Origin: Mercurialis annua
Lineage: Eukaryota > Streptophyta > Magnoliopsida > Malpighiales > Euphorbiaceae
DNA length: 64,000 bases
Reading direction: 5' to 3'
Assembly: GCF_937616625.2 (NCBI RefSeq)
Contig: NC_065570.1
Coordinates: forward strand, 2,304,001-2,368,000
This document shows positions 18,708-30,404 of this stretch, one piece after another (position 1 is the first letter of the stretch; the number at the start of each line of letters is the position of its first letter). The notes beneath the pieces are model-generated. The model did no database searches, was not told where the DNA came from, and worked only from the letters and a program-made list of their open reading frames with translations. The position numbers and the translations under genes were made by a program.

Positions 18708-21264
18708 TTAAACATTCTTTGGTAATTGGCCTGTCTTTCCCATTTCAAGCTTTCCATTGCCATAACCTTCATCATCAGTAACAAATCTTGACCAATACCA
18801 ATGTTGCTTCCAAACTTGAGTCATCTCTTCGATCGGGATTCCTTTCGTCTCCGGCAAGAAGACTTTCACGAATATCGACATGACGAACACAAAGAAGCCG
18901 AAGAAGAGGAATAGCCCGAATTTCAAGTGGCAAAGCATTGTTAAGAAAACTTGAGCAATAACAAATGTGAAAAACATGTTGACAGAGACATTCACACTTT
19001 GAGCAGCAGATCGGATTTCCAACGGGAAAATCTCGCTCGGTACTAGCCATCCGAGTGGTCCCCATGACCAGGCGAATCCAGCCACGTAAATGCAAATGAA
19101 AAGGACCACAACAATTGCATACCACTTGGGCAATTCACCCGGATCTCCGTCTACTCCGAACTTGATACCAATGCACACTGCCACAACAATCTGCACAACA
19201 CGAAAAAATGATTACGTTAGTCACTTGAATTATCGCCTTTTCAGCACATTGCAAACTCATAGTGAATAGTTACCTGACAGATCAACATCTGAACTCCGCC
19301 CTCGAGGAAAAGGAACCGCCTTCCCCACTTATCGACACCATATATCGAGACCATCGTAGCAAAAACATTAACAAGACCGGTAATAACAGCAGACATAAGA
19401 GCAGCATCGCTACCAAAGCCAATAGTATCAAACAAAACCGGAGCGTAAAACATAATCACATTGATCCCTGTAAGTTGCTGAAAGAACGGAATTGCAATCG
19501 CCATAGTGAGTTGAGGTCGATATTTCCTCTGCAACAAATTTCTCCAAGGATTTTCGACTTTTTTCGATTCTTCACTAGCAGCAACAAGATCATCAAACTC
19601 CTCATCCACATTTTGGACGCCACGAACTCTCTTCAACTGAGTTTTGGCTTCTTCGATCTTGCCCCGTTGGATCATAGAGTTCGGTGTGTCCGGAAGGACT
19701 AATGATCCGACGGTAATGATTAGAGCCGGGACCATAGCGCCACCGAGACTCAATCTCCATCCCCAACCACCATGAATCTTTGAGAAGAAATAGTTCAATA
19801 CATTGGCTATAAGAATACCAATTGTGATTGACAATTGAAAACCAATGTTTAATGCTCCTCTGTATCTGTATGGGGCCGTCTCAGATAGGTACAACGGCAC
19901 AGACTGTAGTTACAATAAACAAAATTAATTAATTGAAATGTTGTTATTAATTAAACAAATAAAAATCAAACTTAGGCTAACAAATCAACTTTAATTTTTT
20001 TAATTAAAAAGATTCTAGACAAGCAAATCAATTTTGTATATTCAACGCCAGTTGCATCAAGAAGTAAACTTTTGCTGAAAAAATAAGCTTTAGAAAAAAT
20101 AACAACAAAACAAACAAAGTCTTTGATTGCTAAAGCTATGATTTTTTTTCCTTTTCCTGACTTTTCTCAGGAACCAAACACATTTATATTTCTGGCTCAA
20201 GAAAATCTACAAATATGACAAAAAAAATTAAATAAAACCCAAAATAGCTGTTCAGAGTTCAAACACAACTTGGTATCAAAAAAAAAATCAAAATTTGTCC
20301 TCTTGCACAAAAAAAATCACTATTCTGATCTACACATAACAGATCTGATTTTCATTTTTTAAAGAAAAATCTGAATTTTCAGAATGTAAGAAAACAAAGA
20401 GACAACCAAAATTCTTTAGACAAAACGGAATAAAGACAAAAAGATTCCCAGTTTTTTCCATTTTAAACGTTAATTCTCAGACAAACGCAAACAAGAAAAT
20501 CCAATATTTAGCTCCTAGGTAGCACGGACACTTCGCACAATTAACGTTTTCCGATTTGTCGGACACTTGGTGTTTCGGACAGAAAACTTTAAGTTTAAGT
20601 TTTTAATTGCCGTTTCACCGTATTCAAGTGTTATGTTTTTCCGTGTCCGTTAATTAGATCCAAAAAAAACAAGCAAGAAAATCAAGAAATATACCTGATT
20701 AGCAAACCCAATACCAAAACCAAGCAAAATTCTTCCAACAATCAGCATCCAAATAGCTTTAGCAGCGCCATTAATCACAGCGCCAGCAAAAAACAGAACA
20801 CCACCAAAAAACATAGATAATTTCCGACCAAATCTTTTAGTAATACTCGAAGCAACTAACGACGATATCAAAGCCGCCAAATACAACGAAGAAGTGAACA
20901 AAGTCAACGTTTCACTGTCATATTGACAGTACTGGTTGACTCGTTTATGGTTATTCGGTGAGTCATTCGCATGCTTCTTTTCAAAAACCGACGGAAAAAA
21001 CTTCTTCAGAAATGAATCCATCGACGTAACTCCACCTGAAAAACAAAACCAAGTTCAAATATTATATATTTTTTCATCTCTGATAATCAAAATATGAAGA
21101 TATGAAACTTAGGTTATAATAATATTACCAGAAATTCCGATATCATAACCGAAGATCAAACCGCCCATGGCTGCGACGATGCATGTAACTGTAACGTAAA
21201 GAGTAAGGTTCCCCGGATACTCCCGGCCGCCGCCGGGAGCGGCTCCGATACCTCCTGCCGGCAT
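18708..21264 (-). CDS. STP1-like: H+/hexose symporter, sugar transport protein (STP1-like), MFS
   Basis: Four exons on the minus strand: 21264-21129, 21035-20695, 19903-19274, 19190-18708. They sum to 1590 nt, or 529 aa, the usual STP length, and three introns is usual for the family. STPs are plasma-membrane proton/monosaccharide importers with 12 membrane helices. Seen in order: MPAGG start, [15 protein letters not shown] in helix 1, the STP extracellular region with the QYC motif, FGRK after helix 2, [24 protein letters not shown], the LPDTPNS variant of the PESPR motif before the central loop, [17 protein letters not shown] (sugar site, helix 7), WGRR, and the ending PETKG then HWYWSRFV. 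No break or missing core motif was found. Intron 2 (791 bp) contains a short dispersed repeat. The exact paralogue (STP1, STP12 or neighbour) is not resolved. Confidence 0.95.
20518..20650. repeat. Short GGTAGCACGGACAC-type repeat, copy B (STP intron 2)
   Basis: It starts GGTAGCACGGACACTT, repeats GGACACTT internally, and ends TTTTTCCGTGTCCG, an inverted but slightly short right end. It is about 133 bp and related to copies at 2524, 58972 and 63841. Confidence 0.55.
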
Positions 21265-21368
21265 TGGTTTGGACTTCACTTAAGTTTTTGCAAGAAAAAT
21301 AATGAGAAATTAAAGGGTGTAGTTAAAATGGAGAAGATGATAGAGATTTTGGACAATACTTAGTAGTC

Positions 21369-21377
21369 TATTTATAG
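21369..21377 (-). promoter_or_regulatory. TATA box of STP gene
   Basis: On the minus strand the sequence reads CTATAAATA, about 105 bp upstream of the ATG. Sequence and distance suit a plant core promoter. Confidence 0.6.
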
Positions 21378-21708
21378 ATGAAGATTCTCTCGTTAGTATC
21401 TTTATTTTTTAAATAATAATTTAGGAAAATTTGGAAAAGTTGTGCTGTCAATAATTATTATGAATTATCTGTAGTTTTATTATAATTATTACTATTATTT
21501 AGAGAAATTGACTATAGAGTAAAGAAATAAAAGCAAATGAAGAATTTTTTTCACTTGGTCATAAAGTCTGGTTCGGTAACCACCGTTGGATGGTCCTACA
21601 AATTGGAGGTTTGAATACTCATCAAGTGGTGTGTGTGTGGGGTACATGTATTGTCACGTATTTGTAATATTTCAAAGGTTACCATAATTAGTTTATTTAA
21701 TAATATTA

Positions 21709-21972
21709 CTCCCTCCGTTCTTTTTTAGTTGTCCATTTAGCCAATTTTATTTGTTTACAAATAGTTGTCCATTTAAAAATTCCATGTGATAGTAGCTACT
21801 TATCTTCCAAGTTTACCCATCCCTAATAAATGACTCTATGTTTTAATTTAAAAGACATTTATTAACTAATAGGGCTATATTAGTATTTTTCTTTATAAAT
21901 TAAGACAAAAGAAGCACTACCTTGGTATGTGTAATATTGGCTAAACGGACAACTAAAAAAGAACGGAGGGAG
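21709..21972. mobile_element. Stowaway-like MITE, complete
   Basis: 264 bp with long terminal inverted repeats, CTCCCTCCGTTCTTTTTTAG and its inverse at the right end, flanked by TA on both sides (21707-21708 and 21973-21974). The TA duplication and CTCCCTCC end define the Stowaway (Tc1/mariner) group. Confidence 0.88.
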
Positions 21973-23281
21973 TATTTACTTTTTTATAGCTGTTTTTTTA
22001 AGAATCGGACCGGACCAATCGATTCAATATGTTTGATTGCAAACCGAAGGATAGTCTGGTTCTATTTTTAAAAAATTAAAAGAAAAGTTTGACCATTTTG
22101 GAATAAAAAAATTGTACATAAACCGATTTGATTGGAAAAAAAACTATTTAATTTTTGTAAATTTGATTATAAAAACTGCCTAGTTATATTTTTTATTATT
22201 ATTGATTTTTCATATATAAAGTTATATTTAATTTTATTTAAATGAATTAATATGTGATTAAACCTATTAAGTTGATTTTGAATTGTAGATTAGTAGTCAA
22301 ACGGACCGGTGATTGGTTCTTATGGTCTTGAAAAAGATCATTATGGTAATAAAGAGAGGTAGTCGGTGAAATTTCTGGTTAAGGAAAATAAATGATTATA
22401 CACGTCAGATAATACTCATCATTGCTGAGTAGATAATATTTGCCTTTTCACCTAATTAATTAATAAAACCTTATCGATATTTGGATAACGTTAGTATTTG
22501 CTTAATGAAATAAACCGTGATATTCAAGTCCTTTATACTAAAGTTTATACCATGTGATCCAAAGATAAATACCATTCACAACTTTAAATTTTCTTTTTGG
22601 AAAAATATATGTTTTAAAATGTAATTAATTTTGATGTTTTAATTATGATCTTATCCACTATACAACTCCAACTCGGCTTGCCATATATAAAAAATTACAG
22701 GTGTAATATGAGTAGAAAATGAGCTGCATGGAGCATGAATTATCTGTGACAATTATATGAATACATCTTGTGAAATCTTCTTTTTCAGAAAGTTTATCAT
22801 TTAGGAAGTTATTATTTGGAAAGTAATATTTAATTTTAGTTGATTCATTAAATTTCATTTTAAAGGTAGAAAGTAATATTTAATTTTAGTATTTTTTTGA
22901 AAGTTTAGCCTAATATTAATCAGATTTATTCCATGCATGTTTTAATATTGACTTATTATATATATATTTTCAGTTTATAAATTTATCTCAGCATTTCATA
23001 TCTATTTTTATAACACTTCTTTAATTAAAGCGACAATTAAATAAAAACGATACCCCGTATAAATGTTTGGTCATATACATTCACAGGGATAACAAATGTG
23101 ACTGATTTTTTTCCTTCAAATTAGGAAGAAAAAAAAACAGGCAAAAAATTATTGTGATAGAAGAAACATTCTCATCGAGCAATTAAATCCTTAATTACAA
23201 CATGTGATCCCTACAATTATTTTGATTAACAGAAAGGCATAAACAATTTTTTAAAAAATTTGGTACTTTCAAATTTAAAAA
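21973..23281. other. AT-rich intergenic DNA
   Basis: No gene is seen. It includes CGGACCGG words near 22010 and 22305 and the target site of the LINE at its right end. Confidence 0.4.
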
Positions 23282-23332
23282 TTACATTTTTTTTTTTTTG
23301 ATACAAGGGAAGAGGCAAAAGCCTAAGAAAAA

Positions 23333-26300
23333 TCACACACAAACACTTCTATCATACGATACTCCGTGCATATCATGCAAAATCCAAGGCACCAAACTCA
23401 CAGGAGTACTATCATGAATCGCTAATCCGATCAAATCCCCATGCCCTATGGAAGCTAAATGGTCCGCCGCAAAGTTCGCTTCTCGGTAAACGTGACAGAC
23501 TTGCACTTCCCAGTCCCTAGCAATCAAAGCTCGAATCGCAAATAGCAAATTAGAATGCTGCGCAGCTATCTCCAAACTGTTAATTTTCTCCACCACCAAT
23601 TTGTTGTCGACTTCAAGGATAGCTCTGCGGTACCCTAAATTCCAAGCCATCAGCAAGCCTTGGTAAGCTCCCTTAAATTCAGCTCCCATAACTGAGTCAT
23701 GGCCAATGGTCATCGTGAAACTGCCAAGCCAATTTCCCAACTCGTTTCTCACTAACCCGCCTGCTTTAGCAATACCGGATACCTGATCAAAAGCACCGTC
23801 GGTGTTTATCTTCACCCAGTTACAAGGAGGACAGGACCAAGCAATGCTAACATTCACTCGATCTCTAGCCACATTGCCATTTGAAACTGAATTGGAGAAC
23901 GCCAACTTAATATAATTCATCTGCGCATAGATTTCATTGAGAACTTGAGACACATGGATCTGCTCATCTGCAATAACAACTCTATTCCTCCAAGCCCACA
24001 TTTTCCAGACAATCACTCCAAAAAGCTGAGGCCAGTTCTCCACATAATCCAGTTTGAAGCATCCTGATATGTTATTAATAAACCAATCCTGGAAAGGGGA
24101 TTCAAAAAATATAGCCCTATCATCGGGGTTGATGAATCTGGACCAAATAAGCTTAGAAACCCCACAGTCTCTAAGAACATGACTACAATCCTCGTCTCCC
24201 TCTCCACACCGAGAACACCTCGTATCAACTGAGATGTGTCTTCTGTTGAGCTCCACATTCGTAAGAAGCTGCCCATGCATAACGAGCCATAAGAATTGTT
24301 TGATTCTTTCCGGACCTTTCCAACTCCAAACAAACTTCCACCTTCTGTTATTCTCATCCCAGTTAGGGCTTTCAATGAGATTATACGTTGATTTTGTGGA
24401 GAAATACCCAGAAGGGGAAGGACCCCAATATATAAAGTCTTCACCATTATTAACGTGCGGAGGGCACATATTAGCAATTTTACTCAGATACTTAAAAGGA
24501 AGGAGGTAAGAGATCATATCCCATCTCCAGTTATTGCTAGAGTCAGCATAAAAACTCACAGTGCAATCCAGATCATTCGGAGGAACTTGATTACTGGCTA
24601 CATCTCTAAGGATTACATTATCATCAAGCCAAGGATCTAGCCAAAAACGCGCTCTTCGACCATCACACACAGCCCAACGAACTCCTTGTAACAACACATT
24701 CCAGATTTTAAAAAGGCTTTGCCAAAGATGCGAAGCCCCTTTCACCTTATTTAACGAATGATAAAAATGAGAATCAAAATTATACTTACTAGAAACTAGT
24801 TTAACCCAAAGTTTATCTTGATTAGTAATCAAACTCCATCCTAATTTCATCAGAAGGGCCATATTCATAGATCGCATCTTTCTAAATCCAAGACCTCCAC
24901 ACATTCTCGGTTGACAAACATTGTCCCATTTGACCAAATTCAATTTACGGCAAACCGAAGAAGAACCCCACAGAAACTGCCTGTAATTTTTCTCCATCTG
25001 CTCACAATAAGTCAAAGGAACAGACATGGTTTGCATGGAATAAAGAGGCATAGCAGAAACAACTGACTTGATAAGAGTGGTTCGACCCGCCATAGATAAC
25101 ATCTTCGTTTGCCAACTAGCCAACTTATCTCTAATCCGCTCCATAAGACCTCTAGAGTGCCTCTTCAAAACACGACCATGGATCATCTCCACACCCAAAT
25201 ACTTACCAAAATCTAGGGTTTTAGAGAACCCTAACTTGTTGGCAATAGAATTTCCCAAACTGCTCGACAGATTCGAAGAAAAAAGAACTCTCGTCTTCTC
25301 ACTATTAACACGCTGCCCTGAGGCACTACAAAAATCATGCAGAATTTTCTTAACTACCTCCCCTTGATCCAGAGAAGCTTCACAAAACAGGAATAGGTCA
25401 TCCGCGAAGAATAAGTGAGAGAGAGGCGGGCAATTCCTCCCCATTCGAAGCGGCTTCCAACTCTTATTGGCGACTTCTAAGCTGATCATATGCGCAAGTC
25501 TTTCAATGCACAGGACAAAGAGGTACGGGGAGAGCGGGTCTCCTTGCCGAAGACCACAAGAAGGCTTGATAGCAGGAAGGGGAGCCCCATTCCATAAGAT
25601 ACTGAGAGAAGTAGTAGTCACACCTTGCATAATAACATGGATAATACTCTCCGGAATGCTGGCCAGCTCAAGAGTTTCCCGAAGAAAAACCCAAGAAATC
25701 TTGTCGTAAGCTTTTTCCAAGTCAATTTTAATTGCCATGTAGCCTTTCTTGCCAGTTTTTCTACGCATAGTATGCATGGCTTCTTGGGCCAAAATTACAT
25801 TGTCGGTAATATGACGACCCGCCACAAAACTCGTTTGCTCCGGCCCAATAATAATTGGCATAATTTTCTGAAACCTACTAGCAAGCAATTTGGTAATAAT
25901 CTTGAAAGACACGTTGCATAGGCTAATAGGACGAAACTGCGTTAAATTCTCCGGATTATCACACTTAGGAATGAGTGTAATAAGCGTATTATTAACCTCA
26001 GCTGGTAAAGGACTTCCTGCAAAAATATCCTTTATGAAGCTAACCACTTTGCTCCCCACAATACTCCAGTGATTCTGATAAAAGAAAGCATGTAAACCGT
26101 CAACTCCCGGCGCTTTCCAAGGTTTCATACCCCATAACGCATTCCTAATCTCCTCCTCCGTTACACCCGCTGCAATACTAACCAGCAAATCCTGGCTGAT
26201 GGTTGGAAAAGAAATGCTGCTAGGTGGCAGAGGTACTATGTCATCAGTACTAGTGAATAAATTTGAGAAATGCTTGATAATCATCACTTTCAGCTCCTCT

Positions 26301-27505
26301 TGGTCTATTACAATATCCCCATCTTCATTTTTCAGCGCTACAATTTTGTTGAAACGCCTCCTCTGCTTGACTTTTCGGTGAAAAAACGTCGTATTCCTGT
26401 CTCCATCCATCACCCAATCGCAACGTGACTTCTGCAGCCACAACAACTCCTCTTGAAAGAGGGTTTCATTTAACTCAATCTGTAAAGTATTTTCCAACTC
26501 AGCAAGCTTCTTGGAAAAGAAAATCTCTCTCGTTCTTTGAATGCCATTTATACGAGCTAATAAAACATTTTTCCTTCTAAAGATGTTGCCAAAATCATTA
26601 TGATTCCAATGACGAACTTCCTCTGTAAAATGATTCACACAGTTCACGAATGATTCCTGCGATGACCAGTTCTGACTTACCAAGTTTTGGAAGCTAGTAT
26701 TCCCTATCCAAGCTGCCAGAAAGCGGAAGGGTTTAGCAGTAGTATTAACAACTCTGCTATAATTTAACTGAAGAAGAATCGGATTATGATCAGACTGAAT
26801 CCGAGGGAGGTGAATAACACAATGATTATCATTCTTCTGCAGCCATAACTCATTACATAAAAATCTATCTAATCGCTTCAACACATTTCCTCTTTTCCAA
26901 GTAAATTTTGAGCCAATAAAACCCAAATCCACCATATTGAAATCCTCCACCCAATTATTGAAAAGATTGCAAATGCCCGAACTCCCAGCAGCTCCACCTC
27001 TCTTCTCCCCGTCATGGAGGGCTGCATTGAAGTCACCACCTATAACCCACGGCTCTTGCACATTGCTTGCTAAGGCAGCAAGATCATGCCAAACAAATTT
27101 GCGAAGCGAAGAATTAGGGCTGGCATAAACTATGGATAACAAAAAAGCATCAACTCCATCTCCCACCCTGACATGCACAAAGTATTTGTTATTGATCAGG
27201 ATGCTAACTTTCACCCCAGCCTTCCACAAAATCCAGATGCCTCCCGAAAAACCATTAGCCTCCACCCTATGAGAATAATCAAAACCGCTCGATTTCACAA
27301 AATTATCCGCAATCGTACCACTGATTCTCGGCTCAACAATGCCTACAATATCCAGCTTATGCTTCAAACAAAAATTTCTAAAAACTCTTCTAAAAGCTTT
27401 CGACCCAGCACCCTGAACATTCCACACCATAATATTAAGATTTTCAATCATTAAAAAACTGTAAGATAAAGAAACAAACACAGGCTTAAACATCAAGACT
27501 GACAA
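23333..27505 (-). CDS. LINE ORF2 protein: endonuclease, reverse transcriptase, RNase H
   Basis: An uninterrupted 1390-aa frame. The apurinic-type endonuclease starts at about residue 19 (MIENLNIMVWNVQGAG) and has GIVEPR, GGDFNAAL (~156) and the catalytic SDHNP (~238). The reverse transcriptase has the GLRQGDPLSPYLF motif and the active site FADD (~699). A zinc-binding zf-RVT-type region (CSRCGEGDEDCSHVLRDC) follows at about 1120-1140. The C-terminal RNase H has NTDGAF (~1234), GAEFKGAYQGL, LEVDNK and AADHLA. All key residues of the three enzymes appear present, so the protein could still be active. Its start overlaps the end of ORF1 by 13 bases; the true initiation codon may be an internal Met such as residue 19. 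Confidence 0.95.
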   Translation of the reverse strand: MSVLMFKPVFVSLSYSFLMIENLNIMVWNVQGAGSKAFRRVFRNFCLKHKLDIVGIVEPRISGTIADNFVKSSGFDYSHRVEANGFSGGIWILWKAGVKVSILINNKYFVHVRVGDGVDAFLLSIVYASPNSSLRKFVWHDLAALASNVQEPWVIGGDFNAALHDGEKRGGAAGSSGICNLFNNWVEDFNMVDLGFIGSKFTWKRGNVLKRLDRFLCNELWLQKNDNHCVIHLPRIQSDHNPILLQLNYSRVVNTTAKPFRFLAAWIGNTSFQNLVSQNWSSQESFVNCVNHFTEEVRHWNHNDFGNIFRRKNVLLARINGIQRTREIFFSKKLAELENTLQIELNETLFQEELLWLQKSRCDWVMDGDRNTTFFHRKVKQRRRFNKIVALKNEDGDIVIDQEELKVMIIKHFSNLFTSTDDIVPLPPSSISFPTISQDLLVSIAAGVTEEEIRNALWGMKPWKAPGVDGLHAFFYQNHWSIVGSKVVSFIKDIFAGSPLPAEVNNTLITLIPKCDNPENLTQFRPISLCNVSFKIITKLLASRFQKIMPIIIGPEQTSFVAGRHITDNVILAQEAMHTMRRKTGKKGYMAIKIDLEKAYDKISWVFLRETLELASIPESIIHVIMQGVTTTSLSILWNGAPLPAIKPSCGLRQGDPLSPYLFVLCIERLAHMISLEVANKSWKPLRMGRNCPPLSHLFFADDLFLFCEASLDQGEVVKKILHDFCSASGQRVNSEKTRVLFSSNLSSSLGNSIANKLGFSKTLDFGKYLGVEMIHGRVLKRHSRGLMERIRDKLASWQTKMLSMAGRTTLIKSVVSAMPLYSMQTMSVPLTYCEQMEKNYRQFLWGSSSVCRKLNLVKWDNVCQPRMCGGLGFRKMRSMNMALLMKLGWSLITNQDKLWVKLVSSKYNFDSHFYHSLNKVKGASHLWQSLFKIWNVLLQGVRWAVCDGRRARFWLDPWLDDNVILRDVASNQVPPNDLDCTVSFYADSSNNWRWDMISYLLPFKYLSKIANMCPPHVNNGEDFIYWGPSPSGYFSTKSTYNLIESPNWDENNRRWKFVWSWKGPERIKQFLWLVMHGQLLTNVELNRRHISVDTRCSRCGEGDEDCSHVLRDCGVSKLIWSRFINPDDRAIFFESPFQDWFINNISGCFKLDYVENWPQLFGVIVWKMWAWRNRVVIADEQIHVSQVLNEIYAQMNYIKLAFSNSVSNGNVARDRVNVSIAWSCPPCNWVKINTDGAFDQVSGIAKAGGLVRNELGNWLGSFTMTIGHDSVMGAEFKGAYQGLLMAWNLGYRRAILEVDNKLVVEKINSLEIAAQHSNLLFAIRALIARDWEVQVCHVYREANFAADHLASIGHGDLIGLAIHDSTPVSLVPWILHDMHGVSYDRSVCV

Positions 27506-27909
27506 ATATCTGTATTAATGGCAAGACCATTGTTACCCACACTGCTAATGGGCATCTCTTGCAATTCTCCCATATCCACATCAGAGGAATTTTGACCATG
27601 AGGTCCTGTCATTTGTCGAGTATCAATTCCCTTGCCTCCTGATCTCAAACTAGTGATGTCAGGTGGGTCATTAGCTTCACACATAATATCCATATCGCTC
27701 CCATCATCTTCCATTCTATCCTTCATGCGCACAGGAATGTTAACCAGGCCACTCGACTCCCTAGAGTGAGAGTATGAGATATTAACAGCTGAATGATGGT
27801 TAGGATTAAGGGTGGTATTAACTCTAGACACATTAAAACGGTTATTGGCTGGGTTAGAAATAATCTTGGGCCCCGATTCGATCTTATTATGGCTCACATG
27901 GGCTTTCAT
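27493..27909 (-). pseudogene. LINE ORF1, C-terminal remnant
   Basis: A 138-aa hydrophilic frame that ends 13 bases inside the start of ORF2, as in plant L1 elements. It lacks the DUF4283/zinc-knuckle nucleic-acid-binding region expected upstream. The frame stays open for a few codons 5' of this Met and then meets non-element DNA, consistent with truncation rather than a true start. It is placed by position; the remnant itself has no recognisable domain. Confidence 0.65.
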
Positions 27910-27952
27910 TTTTTCAAGGGTAGAAACGTCTTTTCGTGTATATGTTACATTT

Positions 27953-29519
27953 AATTAGTCACATATACACATTTTTGTGACAGCCCCACTGACAAATTAA
28001 TACTTTTAGGCTTTTCTAGTTTGTTTATTTATTTTCTAAAATTTCATTAGAGACCCACACATTATTTTTCATTGTTTAATTTAACCCAATATATAAGAAT
28101 ACTAATGTAGCTCTCATCTCATTCACCAGAATTAGCTTGTACTATAATTTTTTATAGCTGTAATATCATCCAAAACGGTGATTCAATTAAGATAAATGAA
28201 TCGAACCATAATATTTCATAATTATAGCTAACAACTAGCATCCTAGGTTCGAAAAAATGAATCCTCCAAATGCCAAAAGTCTGTTTAGTTTAAAGAAGAA
28301 AGAATGTAAAATTCATTTAAATGTATAATTATCTTGGTAAGATTCAAAGAATCAAAATGAGCAAAGGGTCAATTTGATCCTTCAACTTGTGATTTAAAAT
28401 TCAATAACTCGTTTTTAAGCATTTTGATAAATTAAGGATAATATTTTCTATTTTTAAATTAATTAAAGATAATATTTTCTTTTTATGGATCAATTAAGGA
28501 TAAAATATAAAAAAGTTCATGGTCGATATGATTCAAATATTGTCCTTAGTTGACCTAAATATAGAAAATATTGTCCTTAATTAATTAAAATAGTTGAGAG
28601 TAAATTACTTGATCCTAAGTTTAAAATTCAAAGACCAAAGTAACTTTTTGTTCGAATCAATATGGACTGGCCACTCTCACCCACTAACTAGTGGCGAAAG
28701 TATCGTGGAGTAGTGCGTTCGCTCTAGTCGGAGGCGCAAGTTTCATTAGAGATAATATCCTGATTCTAAATTCTGCTTTCGTTAATATAAAAAGAAAATA
28801 CTCGATTATGATTTTTTATTTTAAAGTTTGCCTGATCGGATTAACTTTTCAGACTATTGCCACTAACCATAATACATTATGTGAATTTTTTGAAAATTTA
28901 ATACTAAGAAAATCCACATTTTTTTAACTTTTACTTTTAAAAAGTTTAATTAATTAAATTGACACATGAAAATCCGATTAAAATAAAAATATGTCTCTGT
29001 GTGTGGGGTTGACATTTTAGTACAGAGGCGAACCAGGTCGGAAGCTTCTCTATATAATTTTATGGTGTGTCATCATCATCATAAAGAAATTTTATAATCG
29101 TCACTTACTTTGCCAGATTGGATGGGTCCTATTTACTTACCATATGGCTTTGGTGGGTCCCATATAAGCTTAGTGATCCTGTTCACACGTGTGTAGAACA
29201 AATCTGATTTGTCACCTTTCTTACATTACGATTTTGCTGACTGTACATACTTCAATATTATTTGGACCGTTGGGTTTTTTGTATAAGCAACATAATATTA
29301 GTTTCACACTTTCACTTCCAATTTGCCACATGCTTTCACTTCTTATCGTCACAGCTACGTATTAATTTCTGTGTGTAACCCCATTCCATAGTACCTTGTT
29401 TAATTAATTTCCCGTATTTAGTTATTTTAAAACGGAGCGAGTACTATTTTTATGTCGGAATGATAATTTTAGAAGTAAATCTACCAAATTGAATCCGTGG
29501 CTAGCTAATTTTATTGAAC
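27953..29519. other. AT-rich intergenic DNA
   Basis: No gene is seen. Part of it (about 28370-28640) has near-palindromic words (AATATTTTCTATTT versus AAATATAGAAAATATT) and may be a decayed small element. ACGGAGCGAGTA near 29432 looks like a lone Stowaway end. Confidence 0.35.
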
Positions 29520-30049
29520 AAAGGACCAATTCACTCTCTCAACTTGGCACGAAATATCAAATGAGTCATTTCGACCGTTTTTGGATCAAACAAACACACA
29601 ATTTTGTAAAATCGTACAAATCGCACCCTCCCTAAGAGAGTGCAACACACTCTACGGTTTTGAAAAACAAAAGGTTAAAAATAGTACTCAATGTTATTTT
29701 TAATTTTTGATTTAATGCTTAATAATTTTAAAATTTCAAAAATTAATCTATTTTTCAAATAAAAACTTAGGGACCAAAATTCCCTTTTTTCCTTCTTCTT
29801 CTTCTCTCCTTCCCTATCTCTTTCACCTTCATTTTCTTTTTTTCCTTCTTTTTCTTCCACTATCTTCAAGCAACACCGGCACCGCACCATCTTCGAACAA
29901 CCACCGGCGCCCCACCATCTTCAAACAACCACCGACAACCTCTCTTTCTCCCTTCTGTTCTCGTCTGAGAACAGAAAGATCTGTTCGTCTGAGAACAGAC
30001 CCGCTGTTCTCAGACAAAAACAGCCTGGTTGTTCTTGTCTGAGAACATC

Positions 30050-30197
30050 CACTACTAGAAAACTGCATTTTAGCAACGGCTTTTTCCGTCGCTAAAGACT
30101 GAAATCTGTCGGTAAATTAAATTTTCCGTTGTAAAAGGCTAAAATCTGTCATTAAATCAAAAAATTTCCGTCGGTAATTCTCTGTTTTCTAGTAGTG
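30050..30197. mobile_element. Miniature CACTA (En/Spm-like) element
   Basis: 148 bp, starting CACTACTAGAAAACTG and ending in the inverse, TCTGTTTTCTAGTAGTG, flanked by ATC on both sides (30047-30049 and 30198-30200). The CACTA terminus plus a 3-bp duplication is diagnostic of the CACTA superfamily. Internal sub-repeats (TTTCCGTCGGTAA-type) are also usual in these elements. Confidence 0.9.
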
Positions 30198-30404
30198 ATC
30201 GGGCCGGTGGTGGACCCACTGTTCGTGGTGGACGGAGTGTTTGACGGTGGAGCGATTTCAACATTGGCGGGGTTTCCGGTTGATTAGTATTAGGTGTTTA
30301 ATTAGTATACACAGATTTGGGGTTAATGACAATTGTGTGTCTCATTTGCTAATTATTTCTCAAATTACCTCCAAAAATGAATAAATTCCCATTTAGTCTC
30401 TTCC

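Larger units (their letters stand above)
23287..27944 (-). mobile_element. L1-type LINE retrotransposon, 5'-truncated
   Basis: Read on the minus strand, the element has the end of ORF1, a complete ORF2, a very short 3' UTR ending near CTTGTATC, and a 13-base poly(A) (plus-strand T run 23287-23299). TTACATTT occurs at 23282-23289, overlapping the T run, and at 27945-27952; it is a candidate target duplication. If real, it sets the 5' end at 27944, inside ORF1. 5' truncation is the normal result of target-primed reverse transcription. Confidence 0.9.

Noticed and set aside
27953..28680. MITE bounded by GATCCTTCAACTT-like words
   Set aside because: The supposed ends do not align as inverted repeats over more than a few bases and no duplication is present.
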